From the NCBI RefSeq assembly GCF_000709345.1, contig NZ_KL448323.1, positions 3,066,516 through 3,130,515 on the forward strand: DNA of 64,000 nucleotides, in the 5' to 3' direction. How positions within the stretch are numbered: position 1 is the first letter of the stretch; the number at the start of each line of letters is the position of its first letter. The DNA comes from Polaromonas glacialis. GTDB lineage: Bacteria > Pseudomonadota > Gammaproteobacteria > Burkholderiales > Burkholderiaceae_C. The notes under the pieces were generated by a model. That model searched no databases, had not been told where the DNA came from, and saw only the letters and a program-made list of their open reading frames with translations. This document shows positions 1 to 7,716 of this stretch, piece after piece. Position numbers and translations under genes: made by a program.

Positions 1-32
1 ACACTGTTACGCTTGTTGCCGGACTGCTGGAG
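1..32 (+). repeat. 32-bp direct repeat, copy 1
   Basis: Identical base for base to 6858-6889 in the cytochrome c'/b561 intergenic region. The match runs to the first base of the window, so its left limit is unknown. Recognisable IS30 sequence starts right after it. Confidence 0.85.
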
Positions 33-474
33 CACGCTGGTGTGCAGGAAGTCGCTGTTCACCATGATGGTCAAACTGGGCAGCAGCAAGGCTGCAGACG
101 TGCTCGACGGCTTCACCAGGGCGTTCTGTGCGCTGCCGCAGGAGTTGCGCCAGACGCTGACGTACGACCAGGGCAAGGAGATGGCGCTGCACAAAAGCCT
201 GGCCGACAACACCGGGATGACAATCTACTTTTGCGACCCCCACAGCCCCTGGCAACGGGGCCTCAACGAGAACACCAACGGGTTGCTGCGCCAGTACCTG
301 CCCAAGGGCACGGACCTGGGCGTGTACTCCCAGCGAGAGCTCGATGAGATGGCCTGGGAGCTCAATACGCGCCCCCGAAAGAGCCTCGGCTGGCGCAGCG
401 CTGCAGAGGTGTTCTACGACGATGCCAGCATGGCAAAAGCCGGCCTTATCCCTACTGTTGCACTTGGTCTTTGA
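1..474 (+). CDS. IS30-family transposase, C-terminal part (truncated by window start)
   Basis: The reading frame is open from base 1 and stops with TGA at 472-474. It encodes the C-terminal half of an IS30-type DDE integrase domain: LTYDQGKEM carries the second catalytic Asp, and DPHSPWQRGLNENTNGLL carries the catalytic Glu and the Asn-rich tail typical of the family. The helix-turn-helix and the first Asp are absent, either outside the window or lost. IS30-like sequence becomes recognisable only from about base 33; bases 1-32 are identical to 6858-6889, so the 5' side may be a junction rather than intact transposase. The stop sits in TTGCACTTGGTCTTTGAATC, which resembles the right terminal repeat of this family (inference). 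Function from this fragment alone is unlikely. Confidence 0.8.
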   Translation, partial: TLLRLLPDCWSTLVCRKSLFTMMVKLGSSKAADVLDGFTRAFCALPQELRQTLTYDQGKEMALHKSLADNTGMTIYFCDPHSPWQRGLNENTNGLLRQYLPKGTDLGVYSQRELDEMAWELNTRPRKSLGWRSAAEVFYDDASMAKAGLIPTVALGL

Positions 475-484
475 ATCCGCCGTG

Positions 485-511
485 ACTTTCTTTTTTGCCA
501 GAAAAGAAAGT
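485..511. repeat. AT-rich hairpin (ACTTTCTTTT / AAAAGAAAGT)
   Basis: Ten-base perfect inverted repeat with a 7-base loop just after the transposase. The same type of hairpin (ACTTTTCTTT / AAAGAAAAGT) occurs in both arms of the inverted repeat at 31.3-32.0 kb, so this may be a remnant of that family. The rest of 475-643 shows nothing recognisable. Confidence 0.5.
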
Positions 512-643
512 TACCCCCCGCCGGGAAGGCGCTCACCCCTCAAACCACAAAAGAACCCAACCAAAGCCCAAAGCCCAAAAAAGCAGAAACCGAAAGCGTT
601 AGTGGCTGCAAATAATTCGTTGCCGGCTGAAAAGGGGGGTGCG

Positions 644-1933
644 CTAGCCCAGCAGCCGCGTCGCCGAGTAAATAGCCAGCCCCACCAGCCCGCCGACCAG
701 CGTGCCGTTGATGCGGATGAACTGCAGGTCGCGCCCGATGGCCAGTTCAATGCGGTCGCTCATTTCCTCGCGGCTCCAGCGGGCCAGTTGCGTCTCAATG
801 AACTGCCCCACCTCGCCCCGGTGGTTGCGCACCAGCAGGACGCTGCCCGATTCGATGGCGCGGTTGAGCCCCTCGACCAGCCGCTCGTCGTGCGCCAGCG
901 CATCGCCGACCTTGCCAGCCAGCATCGCAATCTGCCGGGCCGTGGCCGGATCGTCCCGGCCCAGGTCATCGAGCAGCCGGTCCCTGAGCACGCCCCACAG
1001 GCTGCCCAGCAAGTCCTGGACACGCGCACTCGCCAGGGTTTCCTGCTGGTGCCGGGCGATGAATTCATGCCATGCCGGATCGTCTTTCAGGTGCAGCACA
1101 AACTCCTGCAGCCAGTTCGTGAAACGTGCCCTAGCCGGATGGGCCGGGTCCAGCAAGACTTCATGGGCTGACCTGGCCAGCGAACGCAGCGCCCGGGGGC
1201 CTATCGCGGCGGTTCCCACCTTGTAGAACACGTTCTCGACGCCGAACGCGGCAATCAGGAAGTCGATGGCCTGCTGCTGGTTTTTTTCCTCGTCGAGGTA
1301 GCTGGAGAGTTCGCGCAGCACGCTGTCGAGCAATTGCTGGTGGCTGCCCCCGGCCATCAGCAGGTCCAGCAGTTTGCCCGCAGTCGCAGCAATGTCGAAC
1401 TGCGACAGCTGCCGGGTGGCCGCACCCTGGACCAGCAGGCCCATGGCCTCATGGTCCAGCGCATTGAGCACCACCCGCGCGGCCTTGGCCATGGCCAGCC
1501 CCAGCTGCGCTGAATGGCCGGGCGCCAGCAGCCAGGCGCCCAGCAGGCCGGCGGGATTGGCCTGGCGGATGCGCTCGGCAATGCCTTGCTCGGTGATGAA
1601 ATGGCTTTCGACGAACTGCCCGAGGTTGCGGCCGATGTCGTCCTTGCTGTTCGGAATGATCGCCGTGTGCCACACCGGAATCCCCAGCGGATGGCGAAAC
1701 AGCGCCACGACGGCAAACCAGTCGGCCACCGCGCCGACCATGGCCGCTTCGGCGAAGGCCGACACATAACCCCAGGCAGGATGAAGCCCGAGCAGGCTGC
1801 GGGCCAGGCAAAACACAAGAAACGCCAGCAGCAGCAGGCCGCCCGCCATCCGCTGCATGGTGCGCAGCCGGGTGCGCCGCAGGGCATCCTCGACGGAGTC
1901 CAGCTGCTGTTGAAGGTCGGAAGAAGGCTGCAT
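644..1933 (-). CDS. DUF445 family inner-membrane protein
   Basis: 429 residues from the chosen ATG at 1933 (MQPSSDLQQQLDSVEDALRR); the frame is open further upstream, but that part is low-complexity and unlike the family. DUF445 features are clear: an N-terminal hydrophobic helix, AAMVGAVADWFAVVALFRHP with PLGIP following, NLGQFVES, and the C-terminal signature FIRINGTLVGGLVGL followed by a last membrane segment. The middle is helical and predicted to sit beside the membrane. The role of the family is not established. It converges with the IS fragment and shares no operon. No strong Shine-Dalgarno precedes the start, so the start is the least certain part. Confidence 0.85.
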   Translation of the reverse strand: MQPSSDLQQQLDSVEDALRRTRLRTMQRMAGGLLLLAFLVFCLARSLLGLHPAWGYVSAFAEAAMVGAVADWFAVVALFRHPLGIPVWHTAIIPNSKDDIGRNLGQFVESHFITEQGIAERIRQANPAGLLGAWLLAPGHSAQLGLAMAKAARVVLNALDHEAMGLLVQGAATRQLSQFDIAATAGKLLDLLMAGGSHQQLLDSVLRELSSYLDEEKNQQQAIDFLIAAFGVENVFYKVGTAAIGPRALRSLARSAHEVLLDPAHPARARFTNWLQEFVLHLKDDPAWHEFIARHQQETLASARVQDLLGSLWGVLRDRLLDDLGRDDPATARQIAMLAGKVGDALAHDERLVEGLNRAIESGSVLLVRNHRGEVGQFIETQLARWSREEMSDRIELAIGRDLQFIRINGTLVGGLVGLAIYSATRLLG

Positions 1934-2015
1934 GCCGGGCAGTCTAGCCGCTTGGCTTGCCGGTCGCGGCGCGCAGGGTGCGGGCCGAGGCCATGCAAGG
2001 CTTGAAGCCGGCAGC

Positions 2016-2054
2016 AAAAAAGCCCTGTCGCGTCAATACGCGACAGGGCTTTTT
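2016..2054 (-). terminator. Intrinsic terminator after ompW
   Basis: AAAAAAGCCCTGTCGCG, a 6-base loop, then CGCGACAGGGCTTTTT: an 11-bp GC-rich stem with runs of A and T on the two sides. It lies 29 bases after the ompW stop and can work in both directions, but only ompW reads into it. Confidence 0.9.
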
Positions 2055-2082
2055 ATATTATTCTGTGAAGGGGCCGCAGAAC

Positions 2083-2697
2083 TTAGAAGCGCCAGCCCAA
2101 GCCCACACCAACCAGCAGCGGGTCGGCCTTGAAGTCGCCGATCTTGTTGCCCGCCACCTTCACATCGGTACGGATCATGACTTTTTTCAGATCAAGGTTG
2201 AGGTACAGGCTCTTGCTCAGCGGAATGTCCACGCCGACCTGCAGGGCTCCGCCCCAGCTGTCCTTGTCCATGGTGACGCCGGGAAGCAGATCCACGGAAC
2301 TGAAACGCGTGTAGTTGATGCCGGCGCCCACGTAAGGCTTGAAACCATTCATCGGAAAGTGGTACTGCGCCAGCAGCGTAGGCGGCAGGTGCTTGAAGGT
2401 GCCAACCTTGCCCAGCTTGCTGGAAGTCAGGGTCTGTTTTTGCGGCACCGTGAGAATCAGTTCAACCGCCACGTTCGGGCTGAAGAAATAGCTGACGTCC
2501 ACTTCGGGCATCCACTTATTGTTCATGGAAAGGCCCAAATCACCCACACCCGCCAGATTGGTGCTGCCGCCGTTGTCGCTGTTCAGATGCACCGCACGAG
2601 CGCGCACCATCCACGGGCCTTCGGTGGTTTGCTGGGCGAAAGCGGCACCCGACAGCAGGGTGGACAAAATGGCGGCGGCGATGAGTTGTTTTTTCAT
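2083..2697 (-). CDS. ompW: OmpW-family outer membrane protein
   Basis: 204 residues, close to the family's usual length of about 210. The start is ATG at 2697 (MKKQLIAAAILSTLL), which opens a classical signal peptide cleaved near GAAFA-QQ. The mature protein shows the small eight-stranded barrel pattern: WMVRARAVHLN, WMPEVDVSYFFSPNVAVELILT, PTLLAQYHF, FKPYVGAGINYTRF, LYLNLDLKKV and a terminal GLGWRF ending in Phe, the barrel-assembly signal. OmpW forms a narrow channel for small hydrophobic compounds. The gene is monocistronic with a strong terminator. A site resembling an FNR box lies about 120 bases upstream. Confidence 0.93.
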   Translation of the reverse strand: MKKQLIAAAILSTLLSGAAFAQQTTEGPWMVRARAVHLNSDNGGSTNLAGVGDLGLSMNNKWMPEVDVSYFFSPNVAVELILTVPQKQTLTSSKLGKVGTFKHLPPTLLAQYHFPMNGFKPYVGAGINYTRFSSVDLLPGVTMDKDSWGGALQVGVDIPLSKSLYLNLDLKKVMIRTDVKVAGNKIGDFKADPLLVGVGLGWRF

Positions 2698-2816
2698 GAT
2701 GGGCAGCGAATAAAGGGCAGGGAACATTCCCAACACTTATTGGACGCGCCCGGGACCCCTGCCATGTTTGACATGGCGCAAAGGCTGGCAAGCCCGCACC
2801 TGCGCGCAACGCAAGC

Positions 2817-2830
2817 TTGCGATAGATCAA
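2817..2830 (-). promoter_or_regulatory. Possible FNR/Anr-type box upstream of ompW
   Basis: TTGCGATAGATCAA matches 8 of the 10 defined bases of TTGAT-N4-ATCAA. It lies about 120 bases before the ompW start. In E. coli ompW is controlled by FNR. Matches of this quality can occur by chance. Confidence 0.3.
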
Positions 2831-2941
2831 CAAATCACGTCGTCAGCAGGCGCGGCATGTTGCACTTCAGCAACATCGCGCCGATGTCTTTCAAACTGCC
2901 CCCGCAGAACTGCGGTTGGAACTGCGGGCCTTCCCGGCGGT

Positions 2942-3181
2942 TCAGGGCTCCTGCTGGGAGCCCGGGTTTCGCCGGCCGGCCAGCCCGCCCTTGCGTCCGG
3001 CTTCGCGGGCTTCGGTGGCATTGAACTGGTGCGCATTGCCGCTAGCGTGGGCCGCCTTGCCGCCCCGGCTGGCGATCTGGCGCTGGCGCTCCGGGTCCAT
3101 GGAGGCAAAGCCGCGACGGCCGGAAGCCTGGCGCTGGCTGCGGCTGTCCATATCCTGGGGATTGTCTGGATTGTTGGGCAT
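2942..3181 (-). CDS. KGG-domain (YciG-like) stress protein
   Basis: 79 residues from ATG 3181 (MPNNPDNPQDMDSR), preceded by CTCAGGAAA as ribosome-binding site. The frame is open upstream, but only this part is conserved. It is very hydrophilic, with GFASMDPERQRQIASRGG followed by a second unit EAREAGRKGG; paired (R/K)GG units are the hallmark of the KGG/YciG family seen in general-stress and conidiation-type proteins. No catalytic residues, no membrane segments. The molecular role is unknown; in enterobacteria relatives belong to the RpoS stress response. It is followed downstream by 244 bases containing only the possible FNR box. Confidence 0.82.
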   Translation of the reverse strand: MPNNPDNPQDMDSRSQRQASGRRGFASMDPERQRQIASRGGKAAHASGNAHQFNATEAREAGRKGGLAGRRNPGSQQEP

Positions 3182-3390
3182 GGGTTTCCTGAGGTTGTTG
3201 GAAAAAAGGAAACTCAAGTGTGCAAGCCGGTCCATCGGCCCGGCCGTCGGCATTGGGGCCTTTGAAAAGTAGGAAGCATCCGACGGGCCGGGGTGGGCAA
3301 TGCTGAGTTGCAGCGCCTTGCGCTCTGGCAGCGCGTGTACCTTGTCAGCGCCCAACCGCTCCCAGCCCCGGTCGCGGTCGGGGCCGGGCA

Positions 3391-4671
3391 TCAGACCGCC
3401 GCCAGCGCCTGCTCCAGGTCGGCCAGCAGGTCGTCGATGTGCTCGATGCCGACCGACAGCCGAACCATGTCCACGCTCACGCCGGCTTTGGCCAGTTCAG
3501 CCGCATTGAGCTGGCGGTGCGTGGTGGAAGCCGGGTGGCAGGCCAGCGACTTGGCATCGCCGATATTGACCAGGCGCGTAAACAGCTGCAGCGCATCCTG
3601 AAAGCGCGAACCGGCCGCCATGGCATCGACCGCCGACTTCACGCCAAAGCTGACGATGCCCGACGCCTTGCCGGCCATGTACTTTTGCACCAGCGCATGG
3701 TCGCGGTGCTCGGGCAGGCCGGCGTAGTTGACCCAGGCCACCTTCGGATGGTTCTTCAGGAAATAGGCGATGGCCAGCGCGTTGTCGCAGATGCGGTCCA
3801 TGCGCAGCGCCAGCGTCTCGATGCCCTGCAGGATCTGGAACGCCGCCATGGCGCTCAGCGCCGCGCCCATGTTGCGCAGCGGCACCACGCGCGCCCGGCC
3901 GATGTAGGCGGCGGCGCCCAGCGCCTCGGTGTACACCACGCCGTGGTAGCTCACGTCGGGCTCGTTCAGGCGCTTGAAGCGCGCCTTGTGCTCGGCCCAC
4001 GGGAACTTGCCGCTGTCAACGATCACGCCGCCCAGCGTGGTGCCGTGGCCGCCCAGGTACTTGGTGAGCGCATGCACCACGATGTCGGCGCCATGCTCGA
4101 ACGGGCGGCACAGGTAGGGGCTGGACACGGTGTTGTCAACGATCAGCGGCACGCCGCCGGCATGCGCCACAGCCGCCAGCGCGGCGATGTCGGTCACGTT
4201 GCCCAGCGGATTGCCGACCGATTCGCAGAACACCGCCTTGGTGCGCGCGTCGATCAGCGGCGCGAACGAGGCCGGGTCGCGCGGGTCGGCAAAACGCACC
4301 TCGATGCCCATTTGCGGAAAGGTGTGGGCGAACAGGTTGTAGGTGCCGCCGTAGAGCGCCGACGAGGCGACGATGTTGTCGCCGGTTTCGGTGATGGTCT
4401 GGATGGCATAGGCAATCGCCGCCATGCCCGAGGCCACCGCCAGCGCGCCAATGCCGCCTTCGAGCGCCGTCATGCGCGCCTCCAGCACCGCATTGGTCGG
4501 GTTCATGATGCGGCTGTAGATGTTGCCCGCCACCTTCAGGTCGAACAGGTCGGCGCCATGCTGCGTGTCGTCAAACGCATAAGCCACCGTCTGGTAGATC
4601 GGCACCGCGACGGCTTTGGTGGTGGGGTCGGGCGTGTAGCCGCCGTGAACGGCGATGGTCTCGATTTTCAT
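3391..4671 (-). CDS. metY: O-acetylhomoserine sulfhydrylase / aminocarboxypropyltransferase
   Basis: 426 residues, a normal length for the MetY branch of Cys/Met-metabolism PLP enzymes. The start is ATG 4671 (MKIETIAVHGGYTPDPTTKA) with AGGAAA upstream, in preference to an upstream ATG five codons earlier. Family motifs: VPIYQTVAYAFDD, YSRIMNPTNAVLE, ASGMAAIAYA, LIVDNTVSSPYLCRP, and the PLP lysine in HALTKYLGGHGTTLGG. It converts O-acetylhomoserine plus sulfide to homocysteine in cytosolic methionine synthesis. It stands alone between a stress gene and a DUF4197 gene. No SAM riboswitch-like leader was seen. Confidence 0.93.
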   Translation of the reverse strand: MKIETIAVHGGYTPDPTTKAVAVPIYQTVAYAFDDTQHGADLFDLKVAGNIYSRIMNPTNAVLEARMTALEGGIGALAVASGMAAIAYAIQTITETGDNIVASSALYGGTYNLFAHTFPQMGIEVRFADPRDPASFAPLIDARTKAVFCESVGNPLGNVTDIAALAAVAHAGGVPLIVDNTVSSPYLCRPFEHGADIVVHALTKYLGGHGTTLGGVIVDSGKFPWAEHKARFKRLNEPDVSYHGVVYTEALGAAAYIGRARVVPLRNMGAALSAMAAFQILQGIETLALRMDRICDNALAIAYFLKNHPKVAWVNYAGLPEHRDHALVQKYMAGKASGIVSFGVKSAVDAMAAGSRFQDALQLFTRLVNIGDAKSLACHPASTTHRQLNAAELAKAGVSVDMVRLSVGIEHIDDLLADLEQALAAV

Positions 4672-4810
4672 TGTTTTCCTGTGCAAAAAAGTTCGAGCCT
4701 AACAGGCCGGGTAGCGGTGGTCCAATGCGGCTGGGTTGCAAGCTTATGCGGTTTTTATGCTTGCTCAGCCGGCTGATGCGGCACAGCCTGAGCGCCGGGC
4801 AGTCGCTCTG

Positions 4811-4852
4811 TTTTTAATAGCTGCTTACGCCCGCTGCACGTGCGCAAACTGC
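4811..4852. repeat. Dispersed AT-dyad/GC repeat (family 1)
   Basis: TTTTTAATAGCTGCTTACGC followed by a GC-rich spacer and TGCGCAAACTGCC: one of about 13 copies of a short element, here between metY and the DUF4197 gene. Confidence 0.7.
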
Positions 4853-4881
4853 CAATTTAACCCATATTTTTCCGCGCCGCC

Positions 4882-5586
4882 CTATTTCAGCGCGCCAAAC
4901 ACCTTCTGCAAAATGGCGCTGCCGGTGCCGACCGGGTCCTGGCGGATTTTCCTTTCCTCCTCGCCAATCACCAGGTACAGGCCGTCGAGCGTCTTGCCAG
5001 TCACGTACTGCTGGATGTTGGCGTCTTCCTTTTTCACCAGGCCGAAGCCGGCCGCCTTGCCGGCGAATTCGTTGTACTTGCTGGCCAGGCCGACCTTTTC
5101 CGTCGCCCGGTTGACCACCGGCAGGAATTTCACGCCCAGCGGCGCACGCGTCTTTTCGGCAAAAAAGGCCGTGACCGAGGTGTCGCCGCCGGTCAGGATG
5201 TTCTTGGCGTCGTTGACATTCATGGCGCGCACGGCGCCCACCAGCAGGTCCTTGCCCATCGGCACGGCCGATTCGGCGGCGCGGTTGATGGCCGTGACCA
5301 GCTCATCGATGCGCCGGCCCTGCCCAAAATTCTTCAGCAGTCTTGACGCGTCTTCCAGGTAGCCGGGCAAAGGGATGCGAACTTTTGGGTTGCCCAGGAA
5401 TCCATCAGGCTTGCCGAGCAGGGCAACGGCCGCCAAAACGCCTTTTTCCAGCGCGGTTTTCAGGCCGCTGCCGGCTTCGGCGTTGCTCAGGTCGCCAAGC
5501 GACAGGGCATGGGCCTGGCCGTAGGTCGCCAGAATCAGCAGGCCCAGCACGCCGGCACCTGCCTGGTTAAAATTTCGACGTTGCAT
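4882..5586 (-). CDS. DUF4197 domain exported protein
   Basis: 234 residues from ATG 5586 (MQRRNFNQAGAGVLGLL), with GGAGA upstream; the frame is open further upstream but overlaps the divergent gene. A signal peptide is evident (to about AHA-LSLGDL). The mature part matches DUF4197: LSNAEAGSGLKTALEKGVLAAV, FLGNPKVRIPLPGYLEDAS, AAESAVPMGKDLLVGAV, AKNILTGGDTSVTAFF, and a C-terminal GLYLVIGEEERKIRQDPVGTGSAILQKVFG. The function of the family is unknown; the protein is predicted periplasmic. Its start codon is only 13 bases from that of the divergent TlpA-like gene. Confidence 0.88.
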   Translation of the reverse strand: MQRRNFNQAGAGVLGLLILATYGQAHALSLGDLSNAEAGSGLKTALEKGVLAAVALLGKPDGFLGNPKVRIPLPGYLEDASRLLKNFGQGRRIDELVTAINRAAESAVPMGKDLLVGAVRAMNVNDAKNILTGGDTSVTAFFAEKTRAPLGVKFLPVVNRATEKVGLASKYNEFAGKAAGFGLVKKEDANIQQYVTGKTLDGLYLVIGEEERKIRQDPVGTGSAILQKVFGALK

Positions 5587-5599
5587 GAAGAGGTCTCCA

Positions 5600-6115
5600 A
5601 TGAAAAGAATTTCTCCCGTGGCAGTATGCCGCATGGTGCTGGCGGGCGCACTGGCGTTCGGGGGGGCAGCGTACCTGGCGGGCTGCAGCGGCGCGCAGCC
5701 CGCGCCCGAGTCAACCTTCGTGCTGCTCGACGGCAGCAAGCAGACCACGGCCGACCTGAAGGGCAAGGTCACGCTGGTGAATTTCTGGGCGACCAGCTGC
5801 GTGACCTGCGTGGCCGAAATGCCCAAGCTCATTTCCACCCACAACAAATACCGGGCCCAGGGCTACGACACGCTGGCCATTGCCATGCGCTACGACCCGC
5901 CAGCCTACGTCGTCAATTACGCAGAAACCCGGAAGCTGCCGTTCAAGGTCGCCATCGACAACACCGGCGCCAATGCCAAGGCCTGGGGCGACGTGCAGCT
6001 GACGCCCACGACCTTCCTGGTCAACAAGCGCGGCCAGATCGTCAAGCAGTTTGTCGGCGAGCCGGACTTTACCGCGCTGCACCAGCTGATTGAAAAGCTG
6101 CTGGCCGAGACCTGA
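5600..6115 (+). CDS. TlpA/ResA-like thioredoxin-fold lipoprotein
   Basis: 171 residues from the second of two in-frame ATGs (5600, MKRISPVAVCRM), chosen because AGAGG precedes it at the right distance; ATG 5585 would overlap the divergent start codon. The N-terminus is a lipoprotein signal with lipobox LAGC. The redoxin domain has the active site NFWATSCVTCVAEMP (a CVTC CXXC pair) and the cis-Pro region QLTPTTFLVNKRGQ. It should act as a membrane-anchored periplasmic thiol-disulfide reductase, for instance in cytochrome c or copper-site maturation; the partner is not evident. A terminator follows. Confidence 0.9.
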   Translation: MKRISPVAVCRMVLAGALAFGGAAYLAGCSGAQPAPESTFVLLDGSKQTTADLKGKVTLVNFWATSCVTCVAEMPKLISTHNKYRAQGYDTLAIAMRYDPPAYVVNYAETRKLPFKVAIDNTGANAKAWGDVQLTPTTFLVNKRGQIVKQFVGEPDFTALHQLIEKLLAET

Positions 6116-6139
6116 ACCGCCTCACTTCAAGCGCCCATG

Positions 6140-6173
6140 AAAAAGGCCGGCTCCGCAAGGGGCCGGCCTTTTT
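6140..6173 (+). terminator. Intrinsic terminator after the TlpA-like gene
   Basis: AAAAGGCCGGC, a short loop, then GGGCCGGCCTTTTT about 25 bases after the stop at 6115: GC-rich stem plus five T. Confidence 0.85.
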
Positions 6174-6210
6174 ATCGAACCCACAGAATGCTATCGCAGG
6201 CACTCTTCAC

Positions 6211-6362
6211 CCAGCAGGGGCCGCGGGACTGGCTTCGCCAGACCGCAGGCGCAGCGGCCCCTCGGGGGCAAGGAGTTACGCGAAGCGAATCGACTGTGGG
6301 GCTCAATTTCTGCGGCCCCCTCGGGGGGCAGGGAGTTACGCGAAGCGAACGACCGTGGGGGC
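6211..6362 (-). repeat. Stop-codon-associated GC repeat (family 2), about two units
   Basis: On the minus strand it begins GCCCCCACGGTCGTTCGC directly after the TAA of the cytochrome c' gene (6363-6365) and contains the GCCCCCCGAGGGGGCC hairpin. A second partial unit with CGATTCGCTTCGCGTAACTC follows, and it ends with the GCGGCCCCTGCTGGG box. The region has no gene. Confidence 0.85.
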
Positions 6363-6818
6363 TTACTTGTTCCGGAAGGCGTCGTGGCACGACTTGCAGG
6401 TGTTGGCCGTTGCCGCGAACGAGGTCTTCAGGGCTTCAAGGTTGCCGGTCTTGGTGGCGGCGGCAAGCTTGTCGGCCTCAGCCACCAGAGTGTCGCCTTC
6501 GGACTTGAACTTGGCCTGCTCGGTCCAGACTTCGGACATGGCTTTGCTGCGGGAGTCCTTGTCGGTGCCGGGACCGAAACCGGCCCATGGCAGCCTGGCC
6601 ATCACGGCGACCAGCTGGGCATTCTCCGCAGCCACCTTGGCATCGAACGGCACCTTGCCGTTGGCCATGGCGCCGAGGCGGCCAAAATGCGTGCCCATGA
6701 CGGACAGCGCGCTCTGGCGGTATTTGACGGCATCTTCAGGCTTGGCGAACTGGGCCGAGGCCGGAGCGGCCATGGCCAGCAAGGTGGCCGCAGCGGCCAG
6801 ACAGGCGAAAATTTTCAT
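6363..6818 (-). CDS. Cytochrome c' (c-556 type)
   Basis: 151 residues; ATG 6818 with AAGGAA upstream. Signal peptide MKIFACLAAAATLLAMAAPASA then QFAKPEDAVKYRQSAL. The four-helix-bundle cytochrome c' signature is at the C-terminus: NTCKSCHDAFRNK, a CXXCH haem site, placed where class II cytochromes carry it. It is predicted to be a periplasmic high-spin haem protein that binds NO or shuttles electrons. The divergent neighbour encodes a cytochrome b561, a common partner. The stop codon is directly abutted by a family 2 repeat. Confidence 0.93.
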   Translation of the reverse strand: MKIFACLAAAATLLAMAAPASAQFAKPEDAVKYRQSALSVMGTHFGRLGAMANGKVPFDAKVAAENAQLVAVMARLPWAGFGPGTDKDSRSKAMSEVWTEQAKFKSEGDTLVAEADKLAAATKTGNLEALKTSFAATANTCKSCHDAFRNK

Positions 6819-6857
6819 GAGATTCCTTGTGCTTTTTCAAAAGTGGGCAGAACGGCA

Positions 6858-6889
6858 ACACTGTTACGCTTGTTGCCGGACTGCTGGAG
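6858..6889 (+). repeat. 32-bp direct repeat, copy 2
   Basis: Same 32 bases as 1-32. It lies in the divergent region between the cytochrome c' and b561 starts, 40 bases upstream of the c' start codon, where promoter elements would be expected. Confidence 0.85.
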
Positions 6890-6999
6890 TTTAGCCAGTG
6901 CCGACAAGTTCCGCTGGAACTTCCCGGCTGCGGGAAAGCACCAACCGCCCAGCGTTCAACCGGGCGCGCCTTCCCTGCAAGAAAATGAATCGGATACGG

Positions 7000-7686
7000 A
7001 TGTACAACAACAAGACATTGACCAAGGTACGCGTCTGGGACTTGCCGACGCGGCTTTTCCACTGGGCACTGACCACCGGCATCACCGGACTGGCCATCAG
7101 CGGCACGGTCGGCGGAAACGCCATGGTCTGGCATTTCCGCTTTGGCTATGCGGTGCTCGCACTGCTGCTGTTTCGCATCGTCTGGGGGCTGGTAGGTGGC
7201 CGCTGGTCACGTTTTGGCGCCTTCATCTATGCGCCGCAAAGCCTCATCGACTACCTCAAGGGCAAGGGCAAGCCCGAGCACGGCGTGGGCCACACCCCGG
7301 TCGGCGCCCTGTCGGTCTTTGCAATGCTGGGGTTCCTCGCGCTTCAGGTCGGCAGCGGCCTGATCAGCGACGACGAGATTGCCTTCGCCGGACCGCTGAC
7401 GGCCTTCGTCTCCAATGCCACGGTCGGCCTGGCCACCAACTACCATGCCAACATTGGCAAATGGATACTGCTGGGCCTGGTGGCGCTGCACATCGCGGCC
7501 ATCGTGTTCTACCTCTTGCGCAAGCACAAGCTGGTGCAGGCGATGCTGCACGGCGACAAGGAAGTGGTGCGGCCGGTGCCCGCCTCGCGCGATGACCTGG
7601 TGTCGCGCACGGCGGCGCTGCTGGTCTTCATGCTGTGCGCGGGACTGAGCTATTGGGTTTCCACGCTGGAAAGCGCCGCGTTCTGA
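7000..7686 (+). CDS. Bacterial cytochrome b561 family protein
   Basis: 228 residues from ATG 7000 (MYNNKTLTKVRVWDLPTRLFHW); ATG 6985 is five codons earlier and equally possible. Four or more membrane helices with paired haem-ligand candidates: RLFHWALTT, MVWHFRFGYAVLALLL, TNYHANIGKWILLGLVALHIAAIVF. This is the di-haem b-type cytochrome fold shared with Ni-Fe hydrogenase cytochrome subunits. It would pass quinol electrons to a periplasmic cytochrome, here plausibly the divergently encoded cytochrome c'. Confidence 0.9.
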   Translation: MYNNKTLTKVRVWDLPTRLFHWALTTGITGLAISGTVGGNAMVWHFRFGYAVLALLLFRIVWGLVGGRWSRFGAFIYAPQSLIDYLKGKGKPEHGVGHTPVGALSVFAMLGFLALQVGSGLISDDEIAFAGPLTAFVSNATVGLATNYHANIGKWILLGLVALHIAAIVFYLLRKHKLVQAMLHGDKEVVRPVPASRDDLVSRTAALLVFMLCAGLSYWVSTLESAAF

Positions 7687-7716
7687 AAAGCCCATCCATG
7701 GCATCGCGCTAAACTG

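Noticed and set aside
3439-4776. 445-codon frame opposite metY
   Set aside because: Antisense shadow; metY has all PLP-enzyme motifs.
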